Assembly (NCBI GenBank): GCA_937864175.1
Contig: CALMJH010000078.1
Coordinates: 1 to 42,337 of the forward strand
DNA length: 42,337 bases
Direction: 5' to 3'
Source: an uncultured Burkholderiales bacterium
GTDB taxonomy: Bacteria; Pseudomonadota; Gammaproteobacteria; Burkholderiales; Burkholderiaceae_A
Part shown: piece after piece, positions 30,446-37,284 of the stretch
Position numbering within the stretch: position 1 is the stretch's first letter
Layout of the letters: each line of letters starts with the position of its first letter
Made by a program: the position numbers and the translations under genes
Notes under the pieces: generated by a model
What the model saw: only the letters and a program-made list of their open reading frames with translations
Database searches by the model: none
What the model was told of the DNA's origin: nothing

Positions 30446-31337
30446 GAGAACTCCTCGATGGTTCAGTGTTAAAAACAGGGATGTCTTTGGAGGACGTTTT
30501 GGCTTGCTTGGACTTTCCTGGAGAGGTCTCTAGGTCATCAAAGACAAGATCCGAGTCAGACCCGTAGAGGTCTTTGAGCTGGGATTCGGTGAGTGCGGCT
30601 GTCGGGCCGTCATAGACGATACGGCCGTCTTTCAGGGCGACCACGCGGCTGCAGTATTTCAGGGCAACGGCCACCTGATGGAGGGAGACCAGCACCGTGC
30701 AGTTGTGGTCCTGATTGAGTCTTACCAGCAGCTCCATGACCTTGCGGGAAGACTCAGGGTCCAGGCTGGCAATGGGCTCATCCGCCAGAATCAGGTCGGC
30801 CCCCTGGGCAATCGCTCGGGCAATCGCAACCCTCTGCTGTTGGCCACCAGACAGGCTCCGCGCTCGCTTGTAGGCCTGATCAAGAATTCCTACCTGGTGC
30901 AGGGCCTGCAGGGATTTAAGTTCGGTGGTCCGAGGAAAGAGCCCAATCAGAGTTCTCCAGAGCGGCAGAGGGTAGAGGGCCCCCACCGAGACATTGGTCA
31001 CCACCTTCATGCGGCCGACCAGGTTGAACTGTTGAAAGATGGTGGCAATACGGCTGCGGATGGCCCGCACTTGGGGGCTTAGACGACCAGACTCCTGCAG
31101 GACTTGGCCATCAATCTTGACGACGGCACCCTCGGTGGCGTCAAGGCTGTGCAGACCGTTGAGAATTCGCATGAGGGTCGACTTGCCAGAGCCTGAGGCG
31201 CCTAGCAGTGCCACCATTTCTCCGCGGCCAATCTGCAGGTCAATGCCATGGAGAACCGTCTTTTTAAGGCTGGCCTTGCCAAAGGTCTTGTAGACGTTGG
31301 CGACCTCGATGTGGACCGAAGACGAATGGGAATTCAT
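30426..31337 (-). CDS. phnC: Phosphonate ABC transporter ATPase PhnC
   Basis: 303 residues. Walker A LLGASGSGKSTLMRILNGL, Q-loop TIFQQFNLVGRM, signature [18 protein letters not shown], Walker B LILADEPIASLDPESS, H-loop VLVSLHQ. Longer than usual (about 260): the last 40 residues (from about DLVFDDLETSPGKSKQAK) are a low-complexity tail running into phnD. First gene of phnCDE. Four Pho-like units lie 24-63 nt before the ATG, and a -10-like GATCAT (31350 down to 31345) sits only 7 nt before it, so the message may be leaderless; no clear Shine-Dalgarno. Confidence 0.94.
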   Translation of the reverse strand: MNSHSSSVHIEVANVYKTFGKASLKKTVLHGIDLQIGRGEMVALLGASGSGKSTLMRILNGLHSLDATEGAVVKIDGQVLQESGRLSPQVRAIRSRIATIFQQFNLVGRMKVVTNVSVGALYPLPLWRTLIGLFPRTTELKSLQALHQVGILDQAYKRARSLSGGQQQRVAIARAIAQGADLILADEPIASLDPESSRKVMELLVRLNQDHNCTVLVSLHQVAVALKYCSRVVALKDGRIVYDGPTAALTESQLKDLYGSDSDLVFDDLETSPGKSKQAKTSSKDIPVFNTEPSRSSHEVYAS

Positions 31338-31360
31338 AGCCCTGATGATCCGGGCGAAAG

Positions 31361-31400
31361 ATGAAAGCCTTGTGACAGGATGGTGACACCCAGGTGACAG
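31361..31400 (-). promoter_or_regulatory. Four-unit Pho box upstream of phnCDE
   Basis: Read on the minus strand: CTGTCAC (31400-31394), GTGTCAC (31389-31383), CTGTCAC (31378-31372), CTTTCAT (31367-31361). Each unit is separated by exactly 4 nt (11-bp phase), three at 6/7 or 7/7 to CTGTCAY and the fourth at 6/7. GATCAT (31350-31345) lies 10 nt after the last. This is a textbook tandem PhoB array, the best in the window. Confidence 0.85.
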
Positions 31401-31403
31401 GTC

Positions 31404-31426
31404 TTGTCATCTTGAACTGATAGTCT
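31404..31426 (+). promoter_or_regulatory. Plus-strand Pho-type promoter of the FAD oxidase gene
   Basis: TTGTCAT (31404-31410), 10 nt, TAGTCT (31421-31426), as before ppk2 and the HD oxygenase. No second plus-strand unit is recognisable 11 bp upstream, where the minus-strand array lies. Start codon GTG at 31457. Confidence 0.5.
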
Positions 31427-31456
31427 CTTGTTCAACAGTCCATAAGGAGCAATCGG

Positions 31457-32608
31457 GTGCGGACCAGCGGTCGTCGGGACGGCTATGACGTGGTGGTGGT
31501 GGGGGCGGGCATTGTGGGCCTGGCCAGCGCCTGGATGGCACGTCGCCGGGGTCTGTCGGTTGCGGTGGTCGAGCGTGACCCCCGGTGTACGGGGGCCTCC
31601 ATCCGAAATTTCGGCTTTGTAACGGTGACGGGACAGCGGGCCGGCAAGACCTGGTCGCGTGCCCTGCGATCCCGCGATCTCTGGGCCGAACTGGCGCCCC
31701 AGGCGGGCATCCCAGTCGTCCACCAGGGTCTCTGGGTCCTGGCGCAACGACAGGCCGCCTGGGAGGTTCTGGAGGCCTTCTCCAAGACTTCCATGGGTGA
31801 AGACTGCGAGCTCTGCAGTCCAGCCCAGATTGCGACCAGGGCTCCGTTCTTGCGCGCCAGAGACAGCCAGGGCGCCCTTTACAGCCCGCATGAGTTACGG
31901 GTGGAGTCTCGGGTGGCTATTGGCCAGCTGGCCGGCTGGCTAGCGGGGTCCTGCGGCGTCGAGTTTTTCTTCGACCACGAGGCCGTTGGCATCAGTGCAA
32001 GCGGCGTGGAACTCACGGCCTCTGGAGGGCAGATTGACCTGGCGGCAGAGCGGGTCGTGCTGGCACCCGGCACCCATCTCAATGGTCTGGCCAAGCCCTT
32101 CTTGTCGGCTTACTCTCTGGGGCTCACTCAGTTGCAGATGCTCAGGGTGCGGCCCCGACAGTCTTACCGTCAGACCAGCGCGGTGATGTCCGATCTCAGC
32201 CTGGTTCGTTATGCCGGCTACACGGGTCTGGCCGAACACCGTCGGCTGTTGAGCCAGTTGGAGGCAGAATGCCCCGCCTCGCTGGCCGATGGCATTCACC
32301 TGATTGTTGTGCAGAGCCAAGACGGGTCTCTGGTGGTGGGGGATTCGCACCACAACAGCCGGCAGGTCGATCCCTTTGGCCAGGATGCTGTTGACCAGCG
32401 CATTCTGGCCCACATGTCAGAGGCCATCGAACTCTCGGATTACGAGGTGGTGGACCGCTGGCTGGGCTGGTACCCGGTTGGGGGGCCAGATGACGCGTTG
32501 GTCGTGGCGCCTGAGCCTTGGCTTCGGGTGATTTCGGTCACCAGTGGAACGGGTGCCAGCACAGCTTTTGGCCTGGCCGAAGAGGTCTTCGACCAGTGGA
32601 GTAGTTAA
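31457..32608 (+). CDS. FAD-dependent aminophosphonate oxidase-like protein (PbfD/TIGR03364 type)
   Basis: 383 residues, DAO/glycine-oxidase fold: N-terminal DYVVVVGAGIVGLASAWMARRRGLSVAVVERD-type Rossmann motif (here YDVVVVGAGIVGLASAW), SIRNFGFVTVTGQ, and the C-terminal WLGWYPVGGPDD plus VTSGTGASTAFGLAEEV. It belongs to the FAD oxidoreductase group (TIGR03364) found next to phosphonatase genes; members oxidise 2-aminoethylphosphonate or N-methylated forms to phosphonoacetaldehyde, replacing transaminase PhnW. GTG start at 31457 with AAGGAG 8 nt upstream. 8 nt before phnX, so the product would go straight to it. Divergent from phnC. Confidence 0.85.
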   Translation: MRTSGRRDGYDVVVVGAGIVGLASAWMARRRGLSVAVVERDPRCTGASIRNFGFVTVTGQRAGKTWSRALRSRDLWAELAPQAGIPVVHQGLWVLAQRQAAWEVLEAFSKTSMGEDCELCSPAQIATRAPFLRARDSQGALYSPHELRVESRVAIGQLAGWLAGSCGVEFFFDHEAVGISASGVELTASGGQIDLAAERVVLAPGTHLNGLAKPFLSAYSLGLTQLQMLRVRPRQSYRQTSAVMSDLSLVRYAGYTGLAEHRRLLSQLEAECPASLADGIHLIVVQSQDGSLVVGDSHHNSRQVDPFGQDAVDQRILAHMSEAIELSDYEVVDRWLGWYPVGGPDDALVVAPEPWLRVISVTSGTGASTAFGLAEEVFDQWSS

Positions 32609-32616
32609 TTTTTCGG

Positions 32617-33417
32617 GTGGCGGATGTGAGTTATCAAAATCTAAAAGCAGTGGTCTTTGACTGGGCAGGAACCATTTTCGACTTTGGCAGCCATGCCCCC
32701 ATGGGTGCCTTTGTGCGACTTTTTGAGCAGGCCGGCATTATAGTGTCGATCCAAGATGCGCGAGGGCCCATGGGGCTACCCAAGTGGGACCACATCAAGG
32801 CCTTGGGCCAGCTGCCCCACGTCCAGAAGCAGTGGCTTGCTGCGCATGGCCAGGTCATGACCGATGACGATGTTGATCGGCTCTACAAGATCTTTACGCC
32901 CATGAATGCCTCAGCAGTCCGAGACCACGCCAAGATGATTGAGGGTGTGGTGCCCTTGGTCAATCGTCTGCGCAAAGATGGCCTGAAGATCGGCACGACC
33001 ACTGGCTACAACCGGGCGATTATGGATGTCGTTTTGCCACTGGCCCAGGCCCAAGGCTTTGAGCCCGACAACCTGGTCTGCTGCGATGATTTGCCTGTCT
33101 CGCGGCCGGAGCCCTATGGCATGTACAAATGCTTTCTTGATCTTCAAGTCGCACCCGCCCGCTCAGTGGTCAAGGTGGACGACACGGTGCCGGGCCTGCT
33201 GGAAGGACGACATGCGGGCTGTTTTACCGTGGGGGTCTTGCTCAGTGGAAATGAGGCTGGTCTGACAGAGGCCGAGTTGCGGTCGCTTTCCGAGCCCCAG
33301 CTTGAACAGATTCGTCAGCGGGTAAAGGGGTCGCTTGGGGCGGCCAAGCCCGACTTTTTTGTCGATACGGTTGCAGATCTTGAACCAGTCTTGAGGCAGA
33401 TCGACTTGCTCGCTTGA
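32617..33417 (+). CDS. phnX: Phosphonoacetaldehyde hydrolase (phosphonatase)
   Basis: 266 residues, HAD superfamily. VVFDWAGTIFDFGSHAPMGAFV with the nucleophilic Asp15 and GLPKWDHIKAL with the Schiff-base lysine (Lys56) unique to PhnX; later GTTTGYNRAIMDVVLPLAQAQGFEPDNLVCCDDLPVSRP and VVKVDDTVPGLLEGRHAG. Cleaves the C-P bond of phosphonoacetaldehyde to acetaldehyde and phosphate. GTG start at 32617 (another in-frame GTG at 32626). Second gene of the FAD oxidase-phnX unit. No phnW in the window. Confidence 0.95.
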   Translation: MADVSYQNLKAVVFDWAGTIFDFGSHAPMGAFVRLFEQAGIIVSIQDARGPMGLPKWDHIKALGQLPHVQKQWLAAHGQVMTDDDVDRLYKIFTPMNASAVRDHAKMIEGVVPLVNRLRKDGLKIGTTTGYNRAIMDVVLPLAQAQGFEPDNLVCCDDLPVSRPEPYGMYKCFLDLQVAPARSVVKVDDTVPGLLEGRHAGCFTVGVLLSGNEAGLTEAELRSLSEPQLEQIRQRVKGSLGAAKPDFFVDTVADLEPVLRQIDLLA

Positions 33418-33443
33418 CAGCTTTGCTAGGCTAAGGGTTTCTA
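33414..33443 (+). promoter_or_regulatory. Possible promoter of the ZrgA-type cluster
   Basis: TTGACA (33414-33419) overlaps the phnX stop; TTTCTA (33438-33443) 18 nt later is a poor -10. No Zur-type palindrome is apparent. Confidence 0.3.
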
Positions 33444-33462
33444 CCCCAAGAAAGTCCTTTCG

Positions 33463-34011
33463 ATGAGAGTCTTAGCCAAATCGTCGTTCCCCGGCCGCCT
33501 GTTGCTGGCCGGCGTCTCTTTGACGGTGTCTTGCCTTGCCCTTGCAGATGGCCGTGGACATTCTCATGCCCACGCACATGGCCAGGCCGCTGCTGAGGTG
33601 AGTCTGCAGGGCAAGGTCCTGAAGGTTGAGATCCATGGGGCGATGGACAACTTTTTGTCCTTTGAGCATGAGCCCAAGACCGATGCCCAACGTGCCCAGC
33701 TCAAGGCCCTTCAGGATCATCTAAAGGATGCGGCCTGGCTGGTGGTGCCTGCGGCCCAGGCCCAGTGCAAGGTCACGTCTTTGAAGGCTGAGTCAGCCCT
33801 GTTTGATCTTGGCAAGCCTGTTGCAGGCCATGCGGATTTGAAGGTCGATCTCGTCTTCGAGTGTGCCAATCCGTCAGCGCTGACATCGCTGCGTTTCACC
33901 AGTCTGGACAAAGGCCGGCGCATGAAAAAACTCATGGTGGAGACTGTGGGTCCATCTGGGCAAAAGGCAGTCACCCTGACGCAGGCCAAGCCAGTTTTGG
34001 AGTTGAAGTAA
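33463..34011 (+). CDS. ZrgA-family (DUF2796) metal-uptake periplasmic protein
   Basis: 182 residues with signal peptide (LLLAGVSLTVSCLALA, cleavage about residue 28) followed at once by a His-rich stretch GRGHSHAHAHGQA, likely zinc-binding. The body (VSLQGKVLKVEIHGAMDNFLSFEHEPKTDAQRAQLKALQDHLKDA and LKVDLVFECANPSALTSLRF) matches DUF2796/ZrgA. In Vibrio cholerae zrgA is the first gene of a zinc-regulated ABC uptake cluster. The next three genes here fit that cluster. Periplasmic zinc capture is inferred. Confidence 0.85.
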   Translation: MRVLAKSSFPGRLLLAGVSLTVSCLALADGRGHSHAHAHGQAAAEVSLQGKVLKVEIHGAMDNFLSFEHEPKTDAQRAQLKALQDHLKDAAWLVVPAAQAQCKVTSLKAESALFDLGKPVAGHADLKVDLVFECANPSALTSLRFTSLDKGRRMKKLMVETVGPSGQKAVTLTQAKPVLELK

Positions 34012-34012
34012 C

Positions 34013-34714
34013 TTGGTGATCTCACTGTCTCAGTTGATGTATGCCTGGCCGGGACAGCCCCCCTTGCTGCGGATTGATGCCCTGACCCTTGAGGCCGGGA
34101 AGTCCCTGTTTGTGGGTGGCCGCAGCGGCAGTGGCAAGAGTTCCTTGTTGGCTCTGCTGTCAGGGGTGGTTCTGCCTACAGCTGGCGATTGTCGGGTCCT
34201 GGGCCAGTCCATGGCCTCGCTCTCGCCAAGGGCCAGAGATCGACTTCGGGCCGACGCCATGGGCATTGTCTTTCAGCAGTTCAATCTGCTGCCTTATTTG
34301 TCGATGGTGGACAACGTGCTGCTGCCAGTGAAGGTCTCCCATCGACGGCATCAGCAATCTTGCGATCGTCACGGCAACCCGGTCTCCCAGGCTCGTGGTC
34401 TATTTGAGCGTCTGGGCCTTGGTGGTCTGCCGTCCTCGACACCCGTGCACCAACTCTCAGTCGGCCAGCAGCAACGTGTTGCCGTGGCCCGTGCCTTTAT
34501 GGGCTCTCCTGCGTTGGTGATTGCGGATGAGCCCACCTCTGCTCTGGATGACGACAACCGGGACGTCTTTTTGGATCTGCTCTTGGGCTTGGCCAGCGAG
34601 GGCTCTACCAGCGTGGTCATGGTCAGCCACGACCGTCGGCTGGCCCATCGGTTTGATCAGCAGATCTGGCTCTCTGATCAGCCTTGGTCATCACAGCATG
34701 GGGGGCTGCAATGA
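34013..34714 (+). CDS. ABC transporter ATPase (LolD/MacB-like) of the zrg-type cluster
   Basis: 233 residues. Walker A VGGRSGSGKSSLLALLSG, Q-loop VFQQFNLLPYLSMVDNVLLPV, signature HQLSVGQQQRVAVARAF, Walker [17 protein letters not shown]-loop VMVSHDRRLA. The start is TTG at 34013 or the in-frame GTG at 34016, 1-4 nt after the zrgA-like stop; a GGAG lies 10 nt before the TTG. Powers the FtsX-like permease that follows. Confidence 0.92.
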   Translation: MVISLSQLMYAWPGQPPLLRIDALTLEAGKSLFVGGRSGSGKSSLLALLSGVVLPTAGDCRVLGQSMASLSPRARDRLRADAMGIVFQQFNLLPYLSMVDNVLLPVKVSHRRHQQSCDRHGNPVSQARGLFERLGLGGLPSSTPVHQLSVGQQQRVAVARAFMGSPALVIADEPTSALDDDNRDVFLDLLLGLASEGSTSVVMVSHDRRLAHRFDQQIWLSDQPWSSQHGGLQ

Positions 34715-36009
34715 TCTGGCAGCTTACTCTGAGGAGTGCCTGGTCCAGACGATTGGGTCTGTCTTTTGTGGTGTTGTCGGTTGCCGTCTCGGCCATCTTG
34801 GTTCTGTCGGTCTTTCAGCTGCGTCAGGACGCCCGCCAGAGTTTTTCCCAGGCGGTGAGTGGGGTAGACCTGATGGTGGGGCCAAGAGGAAGTGCTTCAG
34901 AGTTTCTGCTCTATACCGTCTTTCAGCTGGGTCGGCCCAGTCGCAACGTGCAGGCCTCGCATCTTGAGACGCTGGAGAACATGCCTGGGGTGGCCTGGGC
35001 GGTTCCGCTGCAGCTGGGTGATCGCTACCGAGAGGCGCCGGTTTGGGGTACGAGCAGTGCCTTCTTTGATGTCTTTCGGGTGCAGCAGCAGCCGCTGGCA
35101 TTCGCCCGGGGCCGGGCGTTTGCCCAGCCCTTGGCCGACAATCCCCGCGCGGTATTCGAGCTTGTGTTGGGGGCCTCTGTTGCCAGCCGTTATCAGCATC
35201 AGTTGGGGGACCAGATTGTCTTGACACACGGCGATGGTGGCGAGTTGGCTGCCCGACACGACCAGACTCCCTTTACGGTGGTTGGCGTCTTGGCGCCGAC
35301 GGGCGGTCCGATTGATCGGGCGGTTCTGGTGTCCGTGCAGGGCTTTGAGGCCATGCATGTGGGCTGGGGTCTGATGCCCATGGGCTCGGGCAGTCGAATG
35401 GCGAGTCTTCAGAAAGACTTGCTCGCTGACCTGTCGGTCGATGCACTCAAGCCCAGTTCTCTGACGGCCATTCTGGTGGGGCTGCAGGACCGATCCAGAG
35501 TTTTTCAGGTTCGACGTCAAATCGAGAACACCACGACCGAGCCCCTGATGGCAGTCTTGCCGGGGGTCACGCTCGATGAGTTGTGGCAGGTGTTATCGGT
35601 TGCAGAAAACACCCTCTTGCTGGTGGGCCTTGTGGTGAGTCTGGCCAGTCTGATGTCAGTGGCGGCCTTAATGCTGGCAGGGCTCTCGGCCAGGCGCAGG
35701 GAGTTCGCCATTCTTCGGGCCGTTGGTCTATCGCCTGGCGCCATGATGAGGCTGGTGATGTTGGAGACCGCTGCGGTGGCTTTGATGGGCCTGTTGTTGG
35801 GTCTGCTGGCCCAGCAGCTGGGCTTGGTGCTGGCCTCTGATTGGTTGCGTCAGACCATGGGAGTGGCCGTACGGGTCTGGTCAATCCCCACCGACGCCTG
35901 GCTAGCGCTCGGCGCCATGCTGCTCACAGCGGTGGCCATTGCAGCAATCCCTGCCTGGCGGGCCTACCGCTGGTCTCTGTCAGATGGTTTGTCGGCCCCA
36001 CAGGCCTAG
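34711..36009 (+). CDS. FtsX/MacB-type ABC permease of the zrg-type cluster
   Basis: 432 residues from the ATG at 34711, which overlaps the ATPase stop by 4 nt (ATGA). One N-terminal helix (LSFVVLSVAVSAILVLSVFQ), a periplasmic domain (about 45-270) and three C-terminal helices (VGLVVSLASLMSVAALMLAGL, ETAAVALMGLLLGLLAQQ, LGAMLLTAVAIAAIPAW), the MacB/FtsX topology, with RRREFAILRAVGLSPGAMMRLVMLE. MacB-type permeases usually move substrates out of, not into, the membrane, so how the cluster aids zinc uptake is unclear. Confidence 0.9.
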   Translation: MIWQLTLRSAWSRRLGLSFVVLSVAVSAILVLSVFQLRQDARQSFSQAVSGVDLMVGPRGSASEFLLYTVFQLGRPSRNVQASHLETLENMPGVAWAVPLQLGDRYREAPVWGTSSAFFDVFRVQQQPLAFARGRAFAQPLADNPRAVFELVLGASVASRYQHQLGDQIVLTHGDGGELAARHDQTPFTVVGVLAPTGGPIDRAVLVSVQGFEAMHVGWGLMPMGSGSRMASLQKDLLADLSVDALKPSSLTAILVGLQDRSRVFQVRRQIENTTTEPLMAVLPGVTLDELWQVLSVAENTLLLVGLVVSLASLMSVAALMLAGLSARRREFAILRAVGLSPGAMMRLVMLETAAVALMGLLLGLLAQQLGLVLASDWLRQTMGVAVRVWSIPTDAWLALGAMLLTAVAIAAIPAWRAYRWSLSDGLSAPQA

Positions 36010-36024
36010 GGCAAAGTAAAGGGT

Positions 36025-36600
36025 ATGGACTCCAATCGCAGAACTGTCTTTTTGGGCTTGGGCTGGCTGTCAACCGTTGGTCTGTTCCTTGGCGCTACCA
36101 GGGGCATGGCCGCAGATGCCTACAAGACCATCACCTGGGACGACCTGATCGATGAGCAGTGGGCCAAGTCTATGCAGGCCGAGATGATGGCCATCGGGCG
36201 TCTGGGCTTTTTAAAAGACGGCACGGAAGCGGCTGACCAGGCCATGGCCAAGCTTCGACAGAAGTGGGACGAAGCGCCAGTGGTGGAGCGCTTTCATCGG
36301 CAGGCGGTGCGGATACCTGGCTATGTGGTGCCGCTGGATGCCAGCCGCGACCCTAGGCGAGCCTTTCTCTTGGTGCCGTACTTTGGTGCCTGTATTCACA
36401 CGCCACCCCCACCGGCCAATCAGATTATTTTGGTTCAGCCCAAATCGGACAGTCGAATCAAGGCCGTGCCCGAGAGCATGGCGACGGTCTGGATTGAGGG
36501 GCTTTTAGAGGTGGGACGCACCACCACAAGCCAGGGGGTCACGGGCTACGTCCTGCGGGCCGATGCCGTGCGGCCCTATACTGGAAAGCCTGGCGGCTAG
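36025..36600 (+). CDS. DUF3299 periplasmic protein of the zrg-type cluster
   Basis: 191 residues with an N-terminal signal-anchor or signal peptide (RTVFLGLGWLSTVGLFLGATRGMAA, possibly Tat-like from RR-T-V-F-L). The body has ITWDDLIDEQW, VRIPGYVVPLDASRDPRRAFLLVPYFGACIHTPPPPANQIILVQ (single conserved Cys and His) and a C-terminal ligand-free tail. DUF3299 proteins accompany ZrgA clusters; a role in metal handling or cofactor delivery is unproven. 15 nt after the permease. Ends in a strong stem-loop. Confidence 0.8.
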   Translation: MDSNRRTVFLGLGWLSTVGLFLGATRGMAADAYKTITWDDLIDEQWAKSMQAEMMAIGRLGFLKDGTEAADQAMAKLRQKWDEAPVVERFHRQAVRIPGYVVPLDASRDPRRAFLLVPYFGACIHTPPPPANQIILVQPKSDSRIKAVPESMATVWIEGLLEVGRTTTSQGVTGYVLRADAVRPYTGKPGG

Positions 36601-36621
36601 GGCGAAGCCCTGCGGCCAGGC
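36588..36621. terminator. Stem-loop at the end of the zrg-type cluster
   Basis: GCCTGGC (36588-36594) pairs with GCCAGGC (36615-36621) and inside it AGGGC (36599-36603) with GCCCT (36607-36611) around GAA. It spans the stop codon; no T-run follows on either strand. Lies between two convergent genes. Confidence 0.5.
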
Positions 36622-36642
36622 AAGTCCTCTGGCGTTCTTGCT

Positions 36643-37182
36643 TTAGTGCTTGGCAGGTTTGCCGTGGTGGCCATCGTGATGCTGACCATTGTGGTGGTGG
36701 TCGTCGTGGCCGTGTTTGTGCACATCACTCATGGCCTTGACTTTCAGGTCAACCACGACCGTGCCCGCATTTTCAAACTTGAGCGTGGCCTTGATGGTCT
36801 GTCCCGCTTTCAGCGGCTCTTTAATGCCGATCATCATGAGATGGTCCGCGCCGGGTTTGAGCGCGAGTTTGCCACCCGCCTGAATCTCAAATTTGGGGAC
36901 TTCTCGCATGATCATCTTTCCCCCCTCGTGTTTCATGGTGTGCAATTCGCCTCGCTCGGCAACGGCCTTGTCAAAGCTGACAGACAGCAGTCGATCCGCC
37001 TGCTTGCCACGGTTAGCGACGTCGACAAAGGCTGCTCCGTTGGGCTGGCCAGGGCGGGTCTCGATCGCAAAGCCATGTTCTATTTTCAGGCTGCCTACCT
37101 GGGTCTCTTTTGCCTGGGCTGGTTGGACAATGCCAATGGCAGTGAGAAGGCCAAAGGCTGCAGTAAGGATGAGCTTTTTCAT
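36643..37182 (-). CDS. PCu(A)C-family periplasmic copper chaperone with His-rich tail
   Basis: 179 residues with signal peptide (MKKLILTAAFGLLTAIGIVQPAQA). The copper motif HX10MX21HXM is intact: His81, Met92, His114, Met116, in ELHTMKHEGGKMIMREV and GADHLMMIGI. The C-terminal 27 residues (about 153-179) have twelve His in repeated HxH and HHH patterns, a second metal-binding site found in some members. It delivers Cu(I) to cytochrome c oxidase in studied species. AAGGAA Shine-Dalgarno; divergent from amt. Next to the ZrgA cluster, giving two periplasmic metal systems side by side. Confidence 0.9.
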   Translation of the reverse strand: MKKLILTAAFGLLTAIGIVQPAQAKETQVGSLKIEHGFAIETRPGQPNGAAFVDVANRGKQADRLLSVSFDKAVAERGELHTMKHEGGKMIMREVPKFEIQAGGKLALKPGADHLMMIGIKEPLKAGQTIKATLKFENAGTVVVDLKVKAMSDVHKHGHDDHHHNGQHHDGHHGKPAKH

Positions 37183-37284
37183 AGGGTTCCTTGAGGAGAG
37201 GCGTTTTGTGGGATAAGTGGGTCAGCGATACCATACGCGGCGTGCAGTTCCACTATTTTAAAGGCTGTCCAGAGGAGACCACCT

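Noticed and set aside
33414-33462. Zur box before the ZrgA-type gene
   Set aside because: No palindrome of the expected form could be found; zinc regulation is not supported by sequence here.
36646-37194. Plus-strand frame opposite the copper chaperone
   Set aside because: The minus-strand gene has a signal peptide and an exact metal motif; the plus-strand frame has only hydrophobic shadow repeats.
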